Counted from the stretch's first letter, positions 24,437 through 36,047 are shown. The stretch is 64,000 bases of DNA from Nocardia pseudobrasiliensis NBRC 108224 (GCF_001613105.1 NZ_BDBS01000022.1:1-64000); one strand, 5' to 3'. The notes: generated from the letters alone by a model not told the origin. Translations and numbers: made by a program.

Positions 24437-24751
24437 TTGAATACGAGCCTGATTATCGGAGCACTCGCACTGGCCGTGGGCACCTACGCCATCCGGCTGG
24501 CCGGACCACTGCTACGTCGGCGCATGAATGTACCCGCCCACATCACCGGCCTACTGGAGACCGGCTCGGTGGTACTGCTGGCAGCACTGGCAGTCACCGA
24601 ACTGATTCCCGCACATCACAGGGCCGGATTCGCACTCCCCGCAGGCGCCCTCGTAGCCATCATCCTGGCCTGGCGCAAGGCCCCCCTGATCGTCGTGGCC
24701 CTCACCGCGGCCGCAACCACCGCACTACTGCGCGTCCTCGGCGTCGCCTGA
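24437..24751 (+). CDS. azlD: AzlD-family small transporter subunit
   Basis: A 104-aa partner of AzlC with three to four helices. The motifs are AVGTYAIRLAGPLLRRR at the N-terminus and AALAVTELIPAHH, with the closing ALTAAATTALLRVLGVA. AzlC and AzlD together export branched-chain amino acids or their analogues. The first codon is TTG (24437), with GGCGAACGG upstream. There is a 40-base gap from azlC. Confidence 0.85.
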   Translation: MNTSLIIGALALAVGTYAIRLAGPLLRRRMNVPAHITGLLETGSVVLLAALAVTELIPAHHRAGFALPAGALVAIILAWRKAPLIVVALTAAATTALLRVLGVA

Positions 24752-24822
24752 CGCCCACCTACCGCATCGAATCCGATTGGGCTCGATTGGAATCGCACGC
24801 CAGATCAAGGGTTGTCGCCGAA

Positions 24823-25509
24823 TCAGGATGGGAACAGTGGCAGTTCTGGACCTTGGCGGCGGGCGACCGAGCCGTAGCGGGCGTCGAGGCGTAGCCAGGT
24901 GCGGGTGGCTCGAACTCGGACTATTTCGTTCGGGTTGATGCGGCGGGAGTCGGCCTTGTCGCCGGAGTGGGGGATGAAATCCATGGCGGTCAGGGCGAAT
25001 ACGACGCGCATGGGGACCTCGACCTCCTGGTCGCCGTTGGTCACGGTCAGGACGGTCTGGTCCAGTAGGGAGGCCGGGGGCCCGTGGGCGCTGCCGTGTT
25101 CGGCCGCCAATTCGACGCCGCGCTCGGCCAATTCGACCAGGGCCCGCGCGGGTACATCGTCGACGTGCGTGAATCCGGTGGTGGGTGGTAGCGCGCCGCG
25201 CCATGCCGAATCCATGGCGTAGCCGAGATCGATCGGACCGGCCGCGGCGGGACCGGTCAGGCCCGACAGGATCAGGTCGCCGGCGACGGTGACGTCGTCG
25301 GTGCCCAGATCGGCGACGACGGTCCGCACGGCCAACGTCTCGAAACCGGTTGCCGCCCAGGCCGACACATAGTTGACGCCGCGGCGGCGCAGCCGGATCA
25401 CCGCGGCCGGATCGAGTCGGATCGCGCGGGCGACGAAGGTCGCGAGATTCTCCCGCTCGGCGGGGTCGAGCACGCGCAGCACCCGCTGATCGCTGTATTC
25501 GAAGGTCAT
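24823..25509 (-). CDS. conserved hypothetical protein (Rv2474c position)
   Basis: A 228-aa protein starting MTFEYSDQRVLRVLDP. No TM helix, signal peptide or catalytic motif is evident. The first 120 residues look like a globular alpha/beta domain (VLRVLDPAERENLATFVARA; GVNYVSAWAATGFETLAVRT). The second half includes VPMRVVFALTAMDFIPHSG. I do not recognise a family. The gene precedes the thioesterase by position in the M. tuberculosis order (Rv2474c, Rv2475c, gdh), and it is 17 bases downstream of the thioesterase stop here, so it is probably co-transcribed. Confidence 0.7.
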   Translation of the reverse strand: MTFEYSDQRVLRVLDPAERENLATFVARAIRLDPAAVIRLRRRGVNYVSAWAATGFETLAVRTVVADLGTDDVTVAGDLILSGLTGPAAAGPIDLGYAMDSAWRGALPPTTGFTHVDDVPARALVELAERGVELAAEHGSAHGPPASLLDQTVLTVTNGDQEVEVPMRVVFALTAMDFIPHSGDKADSRRINPNEIVRVRATRTWLRLDARYGSVARRQGPELPLFPS

Positions 25510-25526
25510 CTCGTCGCCGGGCGAGT

Positions 25527-25997
25527 TCAGTCGGCCTTCCACTGGCTGAGATATTCGCGTTCGATCGCGGTCAGTCGGCGCAGCCGCTGGGTATCGATAT
25601 CGAATGCGGCCAGTTGGGTGCTGGCGATGATGGCGGGCGGGGCGTCCGGGGCGACGCCGTTGGCGCGTACCTCGTAACCGATGGTGAAGTCCACCGCGCG
25701 CATCCGCTCGATCCACATCGCCACATCCAATGGTGTGTCCTCGTGCCGCAGCTGGCCGCGATAGCGCACATGCAGATCGACCATCACACATCCCGAGCGC
25801 AGACCCGAGGTCGGACGATCGTCGAACAGCCACGGAATCCGCGCCTCCTCGAGCAACGTCACCATGCGGGCATGGTTGATGTGCTGGAAGGCGTCCATAT
25901 CGGACCAGCGCACCTCGACCTTGGTATGAAACCGCTTGGGCAACACGACGGCACCGGGCGCCGAGCCGTTTCCAGCCGGCGATTCACCACTCGTCAA
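25527..25997 (-). CDS. hotdog-fold acyl-CoA thioesterase
   Basis: A 156-aa 4-hydroxybenzoyl-CoA-thioesterase-type protein. The motif VRWSDMDAFQHINHARMVTLLEEAR contains the family Asp and HxNHA elements. VDFTIGYEV and IASTQLAAFDIDTQ complete the fold. It hydrolyses acyl-CoA of unknown chain type in the cytosol. I place the start at TTG 25997: GGAGGT lies exactly 6 bases upstream, and upstream residues look non-coding. The gene follows gdh with 117 bases between. Confidence 0.85.
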   Translation of the reverse strand: MTSGESPAGNGSAPGAVVLPKRFHTKVEVRWSDMDAFQHINHARMVTLLEEARIPWLFDDRPTSGLRSGCVMVDLHVRYRGQLRHEDTPLDVAMWIERMRAVDFTIGYEVRANGVAPDAPPAIIASTQLAAFDIDTQRLRRLTAIEREYLSQWKAD

Positions 25998-26114
25998 CGT
26001 ATTACCTCCGATCGGTCGGGCCGCTCCCAGTATGCAGCCTCCCAGGCGGGCGGGCCGCCCAGGGCATCGCCCGGCTGCCGCTGCGACATCGCGCAGCGGC
26101 AGCCGGACCATCGA

Positions 26115-29100
26115 CTACCTCGGAACCTCCGATTGCGCGCCGACGCCGCTGACCATGCTGCGGACCTGGCGGGCCGCTACGGACAGCGTGGCCAGATCGT
26201 GGGTGCCGGATTCGAACAGTTCCGACAGCGCGGCGCGGGCGCGACCCAGGCGGGACTGGTTCTTCGACTCCCAGTACGCGATCTTCTCCTCCGCGGTCTC
26301 CTCCGGATCACCGGCCGAGAGCACGTCGAGGGTGAGCGAGCGCAGCGAACTGTACATATCGTCGCGCAGCGCCAGCCTGGCCAGGGCGTGCCAGCGATCA
26401 CCGCGTTCCAGATGACTGACCGCCTGCAGCAGCCAGTCGATCTTGAGGTGCTCGTTGAGCGCGTAGTACAGCGCGCCCACCTCGTCACCGCTGCGTTCGG
26501 TGATATCGGCGATATCGATCACATCCAGCAGCGGGAACAGGTTGAGCAGTCCGAACACCTCGGACGCGAGTTCCTGCGGTGCGCCGAGATCGACCAGCTT
26601 GGCCGACTGCTCCTCGAGCGTGTCGATATGGTGGCCGCGCAGCCAGCCCGGCACCTTCGGCGCGAGTTCGCGAACCTTGCCCGCGTAGCGATGGATCTCC
26701 GCGCCGACCGCAATCGGCTGCGGCCGGTTGATGAGCAACCAGCGCGAGGCGCGATCCAGACTGCGCTTGGTCTCGAGCTCCAACTCGTCGCGGACCGCGG
26801 TGGAGGTCTGGGCGGCCCGGATGCGATCCCAGATCGAATGCAGATCGAAGATCGTGCTGGCCGCGGCGAAGGCGCGCATGGAATCGCCTGCGGTGGCGCC
26901 GATCTCCTCCGAGAGCCGGAACGCGTAGGTGATCCCGCCGAGATCGACCATCTCGTTGACCATCATGGTGGTGACGATCTCGCGCCGCAGTCGGTGCTTC
27001 TTGATGGCCGCACCGAACCGATCCCGCAGCGGGGTCGGGAAATACAGCGGCAACCGCGCCGAGAAGTACGCGCTGTCGGGCAGATCACCCTCGAGCAGAT
27101 CGGACTTCAGCGACAACTTCACGTGCGCGAGCAGATTCGCCAATTCCGGCGAGGTGAGTCCGCCGCCGTCCTCGAGCCGCTGCTTCATATCGCCGTCCGA
27201 CGGCAACGCCTCCAGCGCACGGTCGAGACCGCGTCGCTGCTCCAACTCCTCGATCACGCGCATATGCACATTCAGCATTCGCGGCGCCTCGGTCCGCGAC
27301 ATGCCCATGAGGAAGTTCTGGGATACGTTGTCGAACAACACCATATCGGCGACCTCGTCGGTCATCGACGCCAGCAACGGATTACGATCCGCCGCAGCCA
27401 ACTCCCCACCCGACACCACACCGTCGAGCAGCACCTTGATATTGACCTCGTGGTCGGAGCAGTCCACACCCGCCGAGTTGTCCAACGCGTCGGTATTGCA
27501 TTTACCACCGAACCGGCAGAACTCGATACGACCCAACGCGGTCACACCCAGATTGCCGCCCTCGCCGATCACCTTGACCCGCAACTCGTTCGCGTTGACC
27601 CGCACCACATCATTGGACTTGTCACCGACCTCGGCATGCGACTCGCTCGACGCCTTGATGTAGGTGCCGATACCGCCGTTCCACAGCAACTGCACCGGCG
27701 ACAACAGAATCGCCCGGATCAACTCCGGCGGCGACAACACCGTCACGTCCTCGGCCAACCCCAACGCCGCTCGTGCCTGCGCGCTGATCGGGATCGCCTT
27801 CACCGTCCGATCCCACACCCCGCCACCCTCGCTGATCAACGAGGTGTCGTAATCGGCCCACGAGGACCGCGGCAACGCGAACATCCGCTCCCGTTCGGCG
27901 AACGACGACGCCGCGTCCGGGTTCGGGTCCAGGAAGATGTGCCGATGATCGAACGCGGCGACAAGGCGAATATGCCGCGACAGCAGCATGCCGTTGCCGA
28001 ACACGTCACCGGACATGTCACCGACACCGACCACCGTGAAGTCCTGGGTCTGGGTATCGATGTCCATCTCGGCGAAATGCCGCTTCACACTCTCCCACGC
28101 GCCCTTGGCCGTAATGCCCATCGCCTTGTGGTCATATCCGGCCGAACCACCGGAGGCGAACGCATCGCCCAACCAGAACCCGTACGACTGGGCGACCTCG
28201 TTGGCGATATCGGAGAACGTCGCGGTGCCCTTGTCCGCGGCCACCACCAAATACGTGTCATCCCCATCGCGGCGCACCACCCGCGGGGGCGGCACCACCT
28301 TGCCGGTGGCGTGATCGACATTGTCGGTCACGTCCAACAAACCCGAGATGAACGTCCGATAGCACGCCACGCCCTCGGCCTGCAGCGCCTGACGATCGGT
28401 CGCCGGATCCCCGGTCCCCGCGGGCGGATGCTTCACCACGAAGCCACCCTTCGCGCCCACCGGCACGATCACCGCGTTCTTCACCGCCTGTGCCTTCACC
28501 AAACCCAGAATCTCGGTCCGGAAATCCTCCAACCGATCCGACCACCGCAACCCACCACGCGCCACCGGACCGAATCGCAGATGCACACCTTCGACCCGCG
28601 GCGAATACACGAAGATCTCGAACTGCGGACGCGGCTTGGGCAATTCATTGATCTCGCGCGGCTCCACCTTGATCGACAGATACGACCGCGGCCGCCCCTG
28701 ATCATCGACCCGGTAATAATTCGTGCGCAGCGTCGCCCTCATCAAACCCAGGATCGCCCGCAGGATCCGATCGGCGTCGAGGCTGACCACGTCGTTGATC
28801 CGCTCGCGCACCGCGATCTCGAGTTCGCTCGCCCGCTCGGGCGAGGCCGCATCCGGATCGAACAGGGCCGCGAACAGCTCCACGAACAGCCGGGAGATAT
28901 CGGGCGAGGCCAGCAGCACTCGCGCGATATTGGCCTGGCTGTACGGGAAATCGGCCTGCTGCAGATACTTCGAGTAGGCGCGCAGGATCGATACCGAACG
29001 CCAGTGCAGCGCACCGCGCAGGACCAGTTCGTTGAGCGGATCGGCCTCGGCGCGCGCGTACCACAGGGCGTCGAACGCCGCGGTGAACCGATCGCGCAGG

Positions 29101-31013
29101 CCGCGCTCCTGGGCGTCGAGCACGTCCAGCCGGGCGGTGCTCTCCACCAGTTCGGCATCCATATTGCGGTCCAACGACTTCCGCAGCAGATCCGGACGGG
29201 CCTGCAGCCCGAAGTCGTAGATCCAGGCCTCCCGGCCGTCCTCGAACTCCAGCTGATACGGCCGCTCGTCGACGACCTCCACTCCCAGGCTCTGCAGCAG
29301 CGGCAGCACCTGGCTCAGCGAGATTCCGGCGCCGATGTAGAGCGTGAAACGCCAAGAGCCGGGCTCGGATTCGGGGCGACGGTACAGATGCTGGTCGATC
29401 CGTCCCTCGGCGAGCCGTTCCAGGCGGATGATGTCGGCCAGCGCGCGGCTGGGCTCGAAATCCTCCTTGTAGGCGTCGGGCAGCGCGACCGAATACCGTT
29501 GCACCACGGCCGGATCCAGGATCGCCGAGGTGGCCGTCTCATCGCGCAGATGATCGTCCCAGGTGCGGCTGGCCTCGGCGAGCAGGGCCTGGATGCGCAG
29601 CCGGTTGGCCTCGGAGGTGTCCACGCGCGTGCCCGGTTCGGGCAGCCGAACCGTGAAATAGACGCTGGCGAGCTCACTTTCGGACACTCGGGCCGAATAG
29701 TCGATCGACACGCCGCCCAGCTCGCGGACCAGGATGTCCTGGATCTCCAGGCGTACGCGGGTGGTGTAGCGGTCGCGCGGCAGGTACACCATGGCGGCCA
29801 CGAAGCGGCCGTAGGAGTCCGCCCGCAGGAACAGCCGGACCTGCCGGCGCATACCGACATTGAGCACCGCGCTGGCGGTGCGCCGCATGGTTTCGATATC
29901 GGAGGAGAACAGCTCGGTGCGCGGGAAGGACTGGATCACCTCGAGCATGCCCTGCCCGGAGAACGAGTCCAGATCGAATCCGTTCTGCTCGATCACCGCA
30001 CGCACCCGGCGCTCGATGACCGGGATGTCGAGCACGTTCTCGTGCATGGCCGCCACCGTGAACACGCCGATGAACAGGTGCTCACCGGTGATCGCACCGG
30101 CGGAGTCGAAGTCGGCCACGCCGATGAAGTACGGGTACACCGAGCGATGCACGGTGGCCGGGACCAGCCCCTGGGTGAGCATCAGCAGCGGCCGGTTGCC
30201 GCCGTTGGACGGGACTCGGAAATCGGTGCCCACATCCGGGCGCAGCACACCGAGGCAACTGTCCGGTATGACAACCGATTTCGGCTTTCCGTCGACCGTG
30301 GTGCGCTCGTAGTTCGCATAACCGAGCACGGTGAAATGCCCGTCGGCCAGCCAACGCAGCAGATTCGCGCAGTCGACGAGATCGGTTGCGGCGAACGGCG
30401 TCGTATCGTCCTTCGCCACCGCCTCGAGCTCGTCGGCGAGGCGATCCTGCACCGCGCGCATGGCCTCGGTATCACCGATGACCTGACGGACATCGGTGAG
30501 TACATCCGGGATTCCGGCTTCGATGCGCTCGAGCACCTCCGGACTGGTGGACGGGTGCAGCTGCACATGCATCCACGATTCGCGCAATCCGGTGACGCCG
30601 TTGCCGTCGACCTCGTGCGGCGCGGCCGATTCCAGCCGACCCTCGGCGTCGCGAACGACCTCGAAGATCGGATGGATGATCTCGCTGATGCTGACACCCA
30701 TGCGGCTCAGCGAGGAGGTCACCGACTCCACCAGCAATCGCATATCGTCGGTGACCATCTGCACCGCCGCACCCAGACCGGAGCCGTCGTCCGGGTGGTA
30801 CACCCGCACGCGGGCCGCTCCCTGCGGGCGTTGTATGCCTAGTTCGATGTGCCTGCGGAACACCTGATGCGAACTTCCGGTGATCGCACAGTCGACGTCG
30901 CCGGCGTCCACGTGGCGGAAGTATGCCTCCTCGAGGGTCGAGAGCTCACCGCGCAACTGCTCCGGCAAGCCCGCGACCCACGCCGCGCTGGACAATTCGG
31001 ACGAGACCGTCAT
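26115..31013 (-). CDS. gdh: NAD-specific glutamate dehydrogenase, large (about 180 kDa) type
   Basis: A 1632-aa NAD-dependent glutamate dehydrogenase of the L180 class, converting glutamate to 2-oxoglutarate and ammonium. The N-terminal third holds ACT-like regulatory segments. The catalytic core lies in the third quarter, with FGPVARGGLRWSDR, KGGFVVKHPP, YDHKAMGITAKGAWESVKRH and VVGVGDMSGDVFGNGMLLS. In mycobacteria the enzyme is inhibited by GarA. I use the ATG at 31013 (MTVSSELSSAAWVAGL). The residues upstream of it in the same frame include a GTT and not a usable start. It is the longest gene in the window and is followed by the thioesterase. Confidence 0.95.
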   Translation of the reverse strand: MTVSSELSSAAWVAGLPEQLRGELSTLEEAYFRHVDAGDVDCAITGSSHQVFRRHIELGIQRPQGAARVRVYHPDDGSGLGAAVQMVTDDMRLLVESVTSSLSRMGVSISEIIHPIFEVVRDAEGRLESAAPHEVDGNGVTGLRESWMHVQLHPSTSPEVLERIEAGIPDVLTDVRQVIGDTEAMRAVQDRLADELEAVAKDDTTPFAATDLVDCANLLRWLADGHFTVLGYANYERTTVDGKPKSVVIPDSCLGVLRPDVGTDFRVPSNGGNRPLLMLTQGLVPATVHRSVYPYFIGVADFDSAGAITGEHLFIGVFTVAAMHENVLDIPVIERRVRAVIEQNGFDLDSFSGQGMLEVIQSFPRTELFSSDIETMRRTASAVLNVGMRRQVRLFLRADSYGRFVAAMVYLPRDRYTTRVRLEIQDILVRELGGVSIDYSARVSESELASVYFTVRLPEPGTRVDTSEANRLRIQALLAEASRTWDDHLRDETATSAILDPAVVQRYSVALPDAYKEDFEPSRALADIIRLERLAEGRIDQHLYRRPESEPGSWRFTLYIGAGISLSQVLPLLQSLGVEVVDERPYQLEFEDGREAWIYDFGLQARPDLLRKSLDRNMDAELVESTARLDVLDAQERGLRDRFTAAFDALWYARAEADPLNELVLRGALHWRSVSILRAYSKYLQQADFPYSQANIARVLLASPDISRLFVELFAALFDPDAASPERASELEIAVRERINDVVSLDADRILRAILGLMRATLRTNYYRVDDQGRPRSYLSIKVEPREINELPKPRPQFEIFVYSPRVEGVHLRFGPVARGGLRWSDRLEDFRTEILGLVKAQAVKNAVIVPVGAKGGFVVKHPPAGTGDPATDRQALQAEGVACYRTFISGLLDVTDNVDHATGKVVPPPRVVRRDGDDTYLVVAADKGTATFSDIANEVAQSYGFWLGDAFASGGSAGYDHKAMGITAKGAWESVKRHFAEMDIDTQTQDFTVVGVGDMSGDVFGNGMLLSRHIRLVAAFDHRHIFLDPNPDAASSFAERERMFALPRSSWADYDTSLISEGGGVWDRTVKAIPISAQARAALGLAEDVTVLSPPELIRAILLSPVQLLWNGGIGTYIKASSESHAEVGDKSNDVVRVNANELRVKVIGEGGNLGVTALGRIEFCRFGGKCNTDALDNSAGVDCSDHEVNIKVLLDGVVSGGELAAADRNPLLASMTDEVADMVLFDNVSQNFLMGMSRTEAPRMLNVHMRVIEELEQRRGLDRALEALPSDGDMKQRLEDGGGLTSPELANLLAHVKLSLKSDLLEGDLPDSAYFSARLPLYFPTPLRDRFGAAIKKHRLRREIVTTMMVNEMVDLGGITYAFRLSEEIGATAGDSMRAFAAASTIFDLHSIWDRIRAAQTSTAVRDELELETKRSLDRASRWLLINRPQPIAVGAEIHRYAGKVRELAPKVPGWLRGHHIDTLEEQSAKLVDLGAPQELASEVFGLLNLFPLLDVIDIADITERSGDEVGALYYALNEHLKIDWLLQAVSHLERGDRWHALARLALRDDMYSSLRSLTLDVLSAGDPEETAEEKIAYWESKNQSRLGRARAALSELFESGTHDLATLSVAARQVRSMVSGVGAQSEVPR

Positions 31014-31298
31014 TTTCTTCGCCAACTCCCTCGGATTCGGTTCCGTAACAAAGTGACGCCGGGATCGAGAGTAGCTGGATGTTGGAGCAGCCGGGAGGGA
31101 TTCTTTCCAAAGCCACGGCAAAGTCCGAACGCCCGCAAGGTTGCCCAGGTACGAATTCACCCACGTACCAACAAAACACGCTGGTGGTACGCGTAGTACG
31201 TTGCGCCGAGGTCTATTTGACGCCCGACCCCGAGGGCCGGATCACGCTATTCGCCTGTAAGTAACCGAGCAGTAGCCAGCTCCTTGCTGTTGCGAGGC
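31014..31298. other. intergenic region upstream of gdh
   Basis: About 285 bases between the gdh start and the hairpin that follows ettA. It is noticeably more AT-rich than its surroundings and must hold the gdh promoter. The stretch 31180-31215 contains GGTACG-type repeats (GTGGTACGCGTAGTACGTTG) with imperfect dyad symmetry. No ORF with coding character is present. Confidence 0.45.
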
Positions 31299-31329
31299 CG
31301 GGTATGCGCTGCCACAACGCGCATACCCG
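31299..31329 (-). terminator. hairpin downstream of ettA
   Basis: A perfect 11-bp stem (CGGGTATGCGC/GCGCATACCCG) with a 9-nt loop, 12 bases beyond the ettA stop on the minus strand. No U-tract. It separates ettA from gdh transcription. Confidence 0.65.
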
Positions 31330-31341
31330 ACGCCGCCGAAA

Positions 31342-33018
<1,677 letters not shown>

Positions 33019-33123
33019 GTGCGAAAGCCTATCGGTAAGTGGTTGTCTGATTCCGCCCCACCGCCCCGCTCCGGTCGGTGCCTCCGGTGGCGGGTCGTCG
33101 GGGGTCCTGCGGCCTCGGCACGA

Positions 33124-33612
33124 TCAGGCCGTCCGGAGGTCGTCGCGGATTACCTCGACACTATCGAAAGCCTCGGATTCGTCCCTCGCCCGCTCCGGTC
33201 GCTCGGCACCCGCCTGGTCGTCAACGACCGAGACGAGCTGGGAGTTCCCCGAACCCCGGCGCACCACCGTGGCATAACAGCGGGCCAGATCGGGTCCCAC
33301 CGCACTGGCGCGCATCTCGAGATCGCGCCGCTGCACGCCGTCTCTGGTGCTGTATTCGGTGGAGCGCAGTTGTCCGTAGGCGATGATCGGATCGCCGCGC
33401 CGAATCGAGGCGTCCACTCCCTCGACCAACCGCCGCCAGCAGTTCACGGTGAGGTAGAGCGTGCCGTTGTCGACCCAGGCCTCGCTGTCACGGTCGTATC
33501 GGCGGGAGTTGCTGGCCATCCGGAAGGTCACCACCTGCTCGCCGCCGGGCAGGCTGCGCCGCACCGGATGGGTGACCACATTGCCGACCACGGCCGTATT
33601 CGCCTCGTACAT
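33124..33612 (-). CDS. single-stranded DNA-binding protein paralogue
   Basis: A 162-aa OB-fold SSB-like protein: TAVVGNVVTHPVRRSLPGGE, TFRMASNSRRYDRDSE, LYLTVNCWRRLVEGVDASIR and DPIIAYGQLRSTEYSTRDG. It lacks the acidic DDIPF-type tip through which housekeeping SSB recruits partners and ends instead in EVIRDDLRTA. It is thus the SsbB-type paralogue corresponding to Rv2478c, not the replicative SSB. The ATG at 33612 is preceded by AGGAGGGG. A gap of about 105 bases separates it from ettA. Confidence 0.85.
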   Translation of the reverse strand: MYEANTAVVGNVVTHPVRRSLPGGEQVVTFRMASNSRRYDRDSEAWVDNGTLYLTVNCWRRLVEGVDASIRRGDPIIAYGQLRSTEYSTRDGVQRRDLEMRASAVGPDLARCYATVVRRGSGNSQLVSVVDDQAGAERPERARDESEAFDSVEVIRDDLRTA

Positions 33613-33932
33613 GATTGCGCCCCTCCTCTGTTCGGTCTCCGACATCCCCCGGCCTCAACCCCTCGGCGGGGGGAACCTCTCCCAGCCTCCTCGTCCGCCG
33701 AACCCTCCGATAGGCCGAATCGAGATTTGTGGATGAAACCTCCCGGTTGTGGATGACGCCGTTTTCGAATCCGTTCCGCCCCAGGCTTCTTGGCGTCGCA
33801 CGCCCGGCCCCGCGGTGATAACGTACGTCGCGAGGCGACGGGTTCGCCGGTCCGAAGGGGGAGCCACCGCGTGCCGCGAGGCCGGAAAACCTTGGGGCCC
33901 ATTGGTTTCCTGAGCAAGAGAGCAGCACGAAC
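33613..33932. other. intergenic region with two DnaA-box-like direct repeats
   Basis: About 320 bases between divergent genes. TTGTGGATGA occurs twice, at 33727-33736 and 33747-33756, exactly 20 bases apart. Its core TGTGGATGA differs by one base from the reverse of a DnaA box. The remainder is GC-rich and shows no coding frame. Promoters for the ssb paralogue and the secreted protease must lie here. Confidence 0.45.
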
Positions 33933-34604
33933 ATGCGGTACCGCGTCCGATTGCCGAGCCTGCTGCCGACCCTGTTCGCGGCCCTGATCCTGACCACCGC
34001 GCTACCCGCCCAAGCCCACGCGGCGGCCCGGATCGCGGTGCCGGGCATGGCCCTCGATACCGATGACAAGCGGTGCAGCCTGGGCCTGAGCGGTTCGGTC
34101 GGCGGGACCGAATACGGCGTCACCGCGGCGCACTGCTTTCAGGACGGCAAGGATGTCTTCGCCCACGACGGCTATCGCGTGGGCGTCTACGAGCGCGGTT
34201 TCGGCACCGATGACACCGTCGACGATCTGGGCTTCGCCCTTGTTCGCTACGCGCCGAACATCGGCTCGGCCGCCACCATGGCGAACGGTTTGACCATTAC
34301 CTCCGCCGACGCGGGCGCGGCCGTCGGCGACCAGATCTGCCACGTCGGCTCCACCACCGGAGACGCCTGCGGCACGGTGACCGGCGTCCACGGCGACTAC
34401 TTCGTCGCCGACTTCCCTTCCGACAAGGGCGATTCCGGCGGCATCGTCTATCGCCGCAGCGGCGAGGCCGCCGACTTCCTCGGCATTCTGATCGGCACCG
34501 AGGAGGGCGGCGGCATCGTCGTGGAGACGGCGAATCATCTGCGCGACACCATCAGCGCGCATGCGGGCGGCCCGTTCGACTGGCGGCTGCCGCCGAATCA
34601 CTGA
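33933..34604 (+). CDS. secreted trypsin-like serine protease (S1 family)
   Basis: A 223-aa exported protein. Residues 1-29 are a signal peptide ending near PAQAHA. The triad is His67 (VTAAHC), Asp98 (VDDLGFALV) and Ser168 (KGDSGG). Cysteines pair naturally as C48-C68 and C136-C146. The catalytic domain lies close to the signal peptide, with no large pro-region, unlike streptogrisin-type enzymes. It may be activated by signal-peptide removal alone or be an autonomous small chymotrypsin-fold enzyme. The substrate is unknown. Convergent with the lipase gene. Confidence 0.85.
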   Translation: MRYRVRLPSLLPTLFAALILTTALPAQAHAAARIAVPGMALDTDDKRCSLGLSGSVGGTEYGVTAAHCFQDGKDVFAHDGYRVGVYERGFGTDDTVDDLGFALVRYAPNIGSAATMANGLTITSADAGAAVGDQICHVGSTTGDACGTVTGVHGDYFVADFPSDKGDSGGIVYRRSGEAADFLGILIGTEEGGGIVVETANHLRDTISAHAGGPFDWRLPPNH

Positions 34605-34611
34605 CCCGCGG

Positions 34612-36012
34612 TCACACCGGCATACCGAGGGCCGAGGCCAGGGTCTGCCCGATCACATTCACGAAGGCGGCGATGGCGCCCGGATCGGTCAGCTCGGTCG
34701 GGACGTCGCGATTGTGGCAGCCCGCCTGCGCCGGAACCCCGTTCAACCGGTCGTCGAGCCACAGCGCGGCGCTCGCGGCGCCCGAGACCGCGGCGATACC
34801 GTGCTCGCTCAACAGATCTCGGGTGAACCGCACGCGGGCCTGGCCGGTGGCGCAGTAGGTGTCGTAGAGATGGTCGACGGAGACGATCGGCATCACCTCG
34901 TCCAGTGGCGCCTGATAGATGTAGATCGGCGCGGTGGGGGTGCGCTTGCCGAGTGCGAGATCGTTCAGCACGGCCTGCATCTCGGGAGCGTTCAGCGGAT
35001 CGCCGGGATAGTCGAACAGCCCCTTGATGTTCACGAAGGGAAACCCCAGGAATTGCGGTACGACACATTGATTCTCGTGCACCACCGACCGCAGGCCCTT
35101 GCCGAGCGGATTCATATGCGCGTCGATGAACCGATCCAGCTCCGGATACTCGTGCGCCACGCCGAACAATCCACCGAGTACCGCACCGCCGAAGGTCGAT
35201 GTGCCGTTGTTGTAGTTGACCGCATCGCGGATATCTGCCATCAATCCGCCCGTCGCGGAGCCGACCAGATTCAGCTCGGGGGCGTAGTCGGGCTGTAGTT
35301 CGGCCGCGTGCCCGGTGGGAATGGCCCCGCCCGAATAGCCCCACAGCGCGGCACGGGTCTCGGCGCCGGGAAGTCCTGCGGGAGCGAAGTTCTCGGCCGC
35401 GCGGATGGCGTCCAGCACGATCCGCCCGCCCAGCGGCCCGGCCGCATAGGCCGCCTTCGGGCCCTCGTGATCGGGGACGACGACCGCGTGCCCGAGTTGC
35501 AGCATGGCCTGGATCTCGACGAACTCCGCCTGATGGATGGCGTTGAGCGGATTGGGCAGCGCACCCATCTGCAACGCGTAGGACGGTGCGCAGTTGATCG
35601 ATAACGAATCCTCGGCGACCTGGAACGACACCAGACCCCGCCGCTCGGTCGCGGGCGGGCGATGCGGCACGATCACGGTCGCGACCGCCGCGATCGGCTC
35701 ATCGCGGGTGTTGGTGCTGCGATAGGACACCTGCCAGGAGTTCACATTCAGCGGCAGCAGCCACGCATTGGCCAAATGCACCTCGCGAGCGGCGAGGATC
35801 TCCCCCGGCCGGGCAGCCGCCACCCGGGCCGGATCCGGTTGGTAGAACGCGGGATCCAGATACGGCGGCGCGGGCGGCACCGGGAACGGCAGCGCAGGCG
35901 CGATCGGGACCGGCTCGGCGACCGCGACCGGACAGGCGGCGATCGCCAGACCGACGGTCAGGGCCAGGGTGGCGTGGGTAAGGACCATGCGAAAGCCGTG
36001 CGCCCCGGCCAT
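34612..36012 (-). CDS. secretory lipase (LIP family, CAL-A-like)
   Basis: A 466-aa exported alpha/beta hydrolase. The signal peptide covers about residues 1-32 (ending PVAVAEP). The nucleophile is Ser227 in WGYSGGAIPTGH, and the candidate acid and base are the Asp of YQAPLDEVMP and the His in LLSEHGIAAV. Family features also include VVPDHEGPKAAYAAG and the ALPNPLNAIH region. Such enzymes hydrolyse lipids outside the cell. A TetR regulator lies 98 bases upstream on the same strand, and a motif shared with that regulator's promoter sits at 36048-36067. Confidence 0.87.
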   Translation of the reverse strand: MAGAHGFRMVLTHATLALTVGLAIAACPVAVAEPVPIAPALPFPVPPAPPYLDPAFYQPDPARVAAARPGEILAAREVHLANAWLLPLNVNSWQVSYRSTNTRDEPIAAVATVIVPHRPPATERRGLVSFQVAEDSLSINCAPSYALQMGALPNPLNAIHQAEFVEIQAMLQLGHAVVVPDHEGPKAAYAAGPLGGRIVLDAIRAAENFAPAGLPGAETRAALWGYSGGAIPTGHAAELQPDYAPELNLVGSATGGLMADIRDAVNYNNGTSTFGGAVLGGLFGVAHEYPELDRFIDAHMNPLGKGLRSVVHENQCVVPQFLGFPFVNIKGLFDYPGDPLNAPEMQAVLNDLALGKRTPTAPIYIYQAPLDEVMPIVSVDHLYDTYCATGQARVRFTRDLLSEHGIAAVSGAASAALWLDDRLNGVPAQAGCHNRDVPTELTDPGAIAAFVNVIGQTLASALGMPV

Positions 36013-36047
36013 GAGAACTCCTCGTCGAATCCCGGATCAAATCAGAA

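Noticed and set aside
25614-30842. Open frame of 1742 codons on the plus strand
   Set aside because: It is the antisense shadow of gdh, whose protein is unmistakable. High GC keeps the opposite frame open. The translation is Arg/His/Gln-rich and shows no domain.
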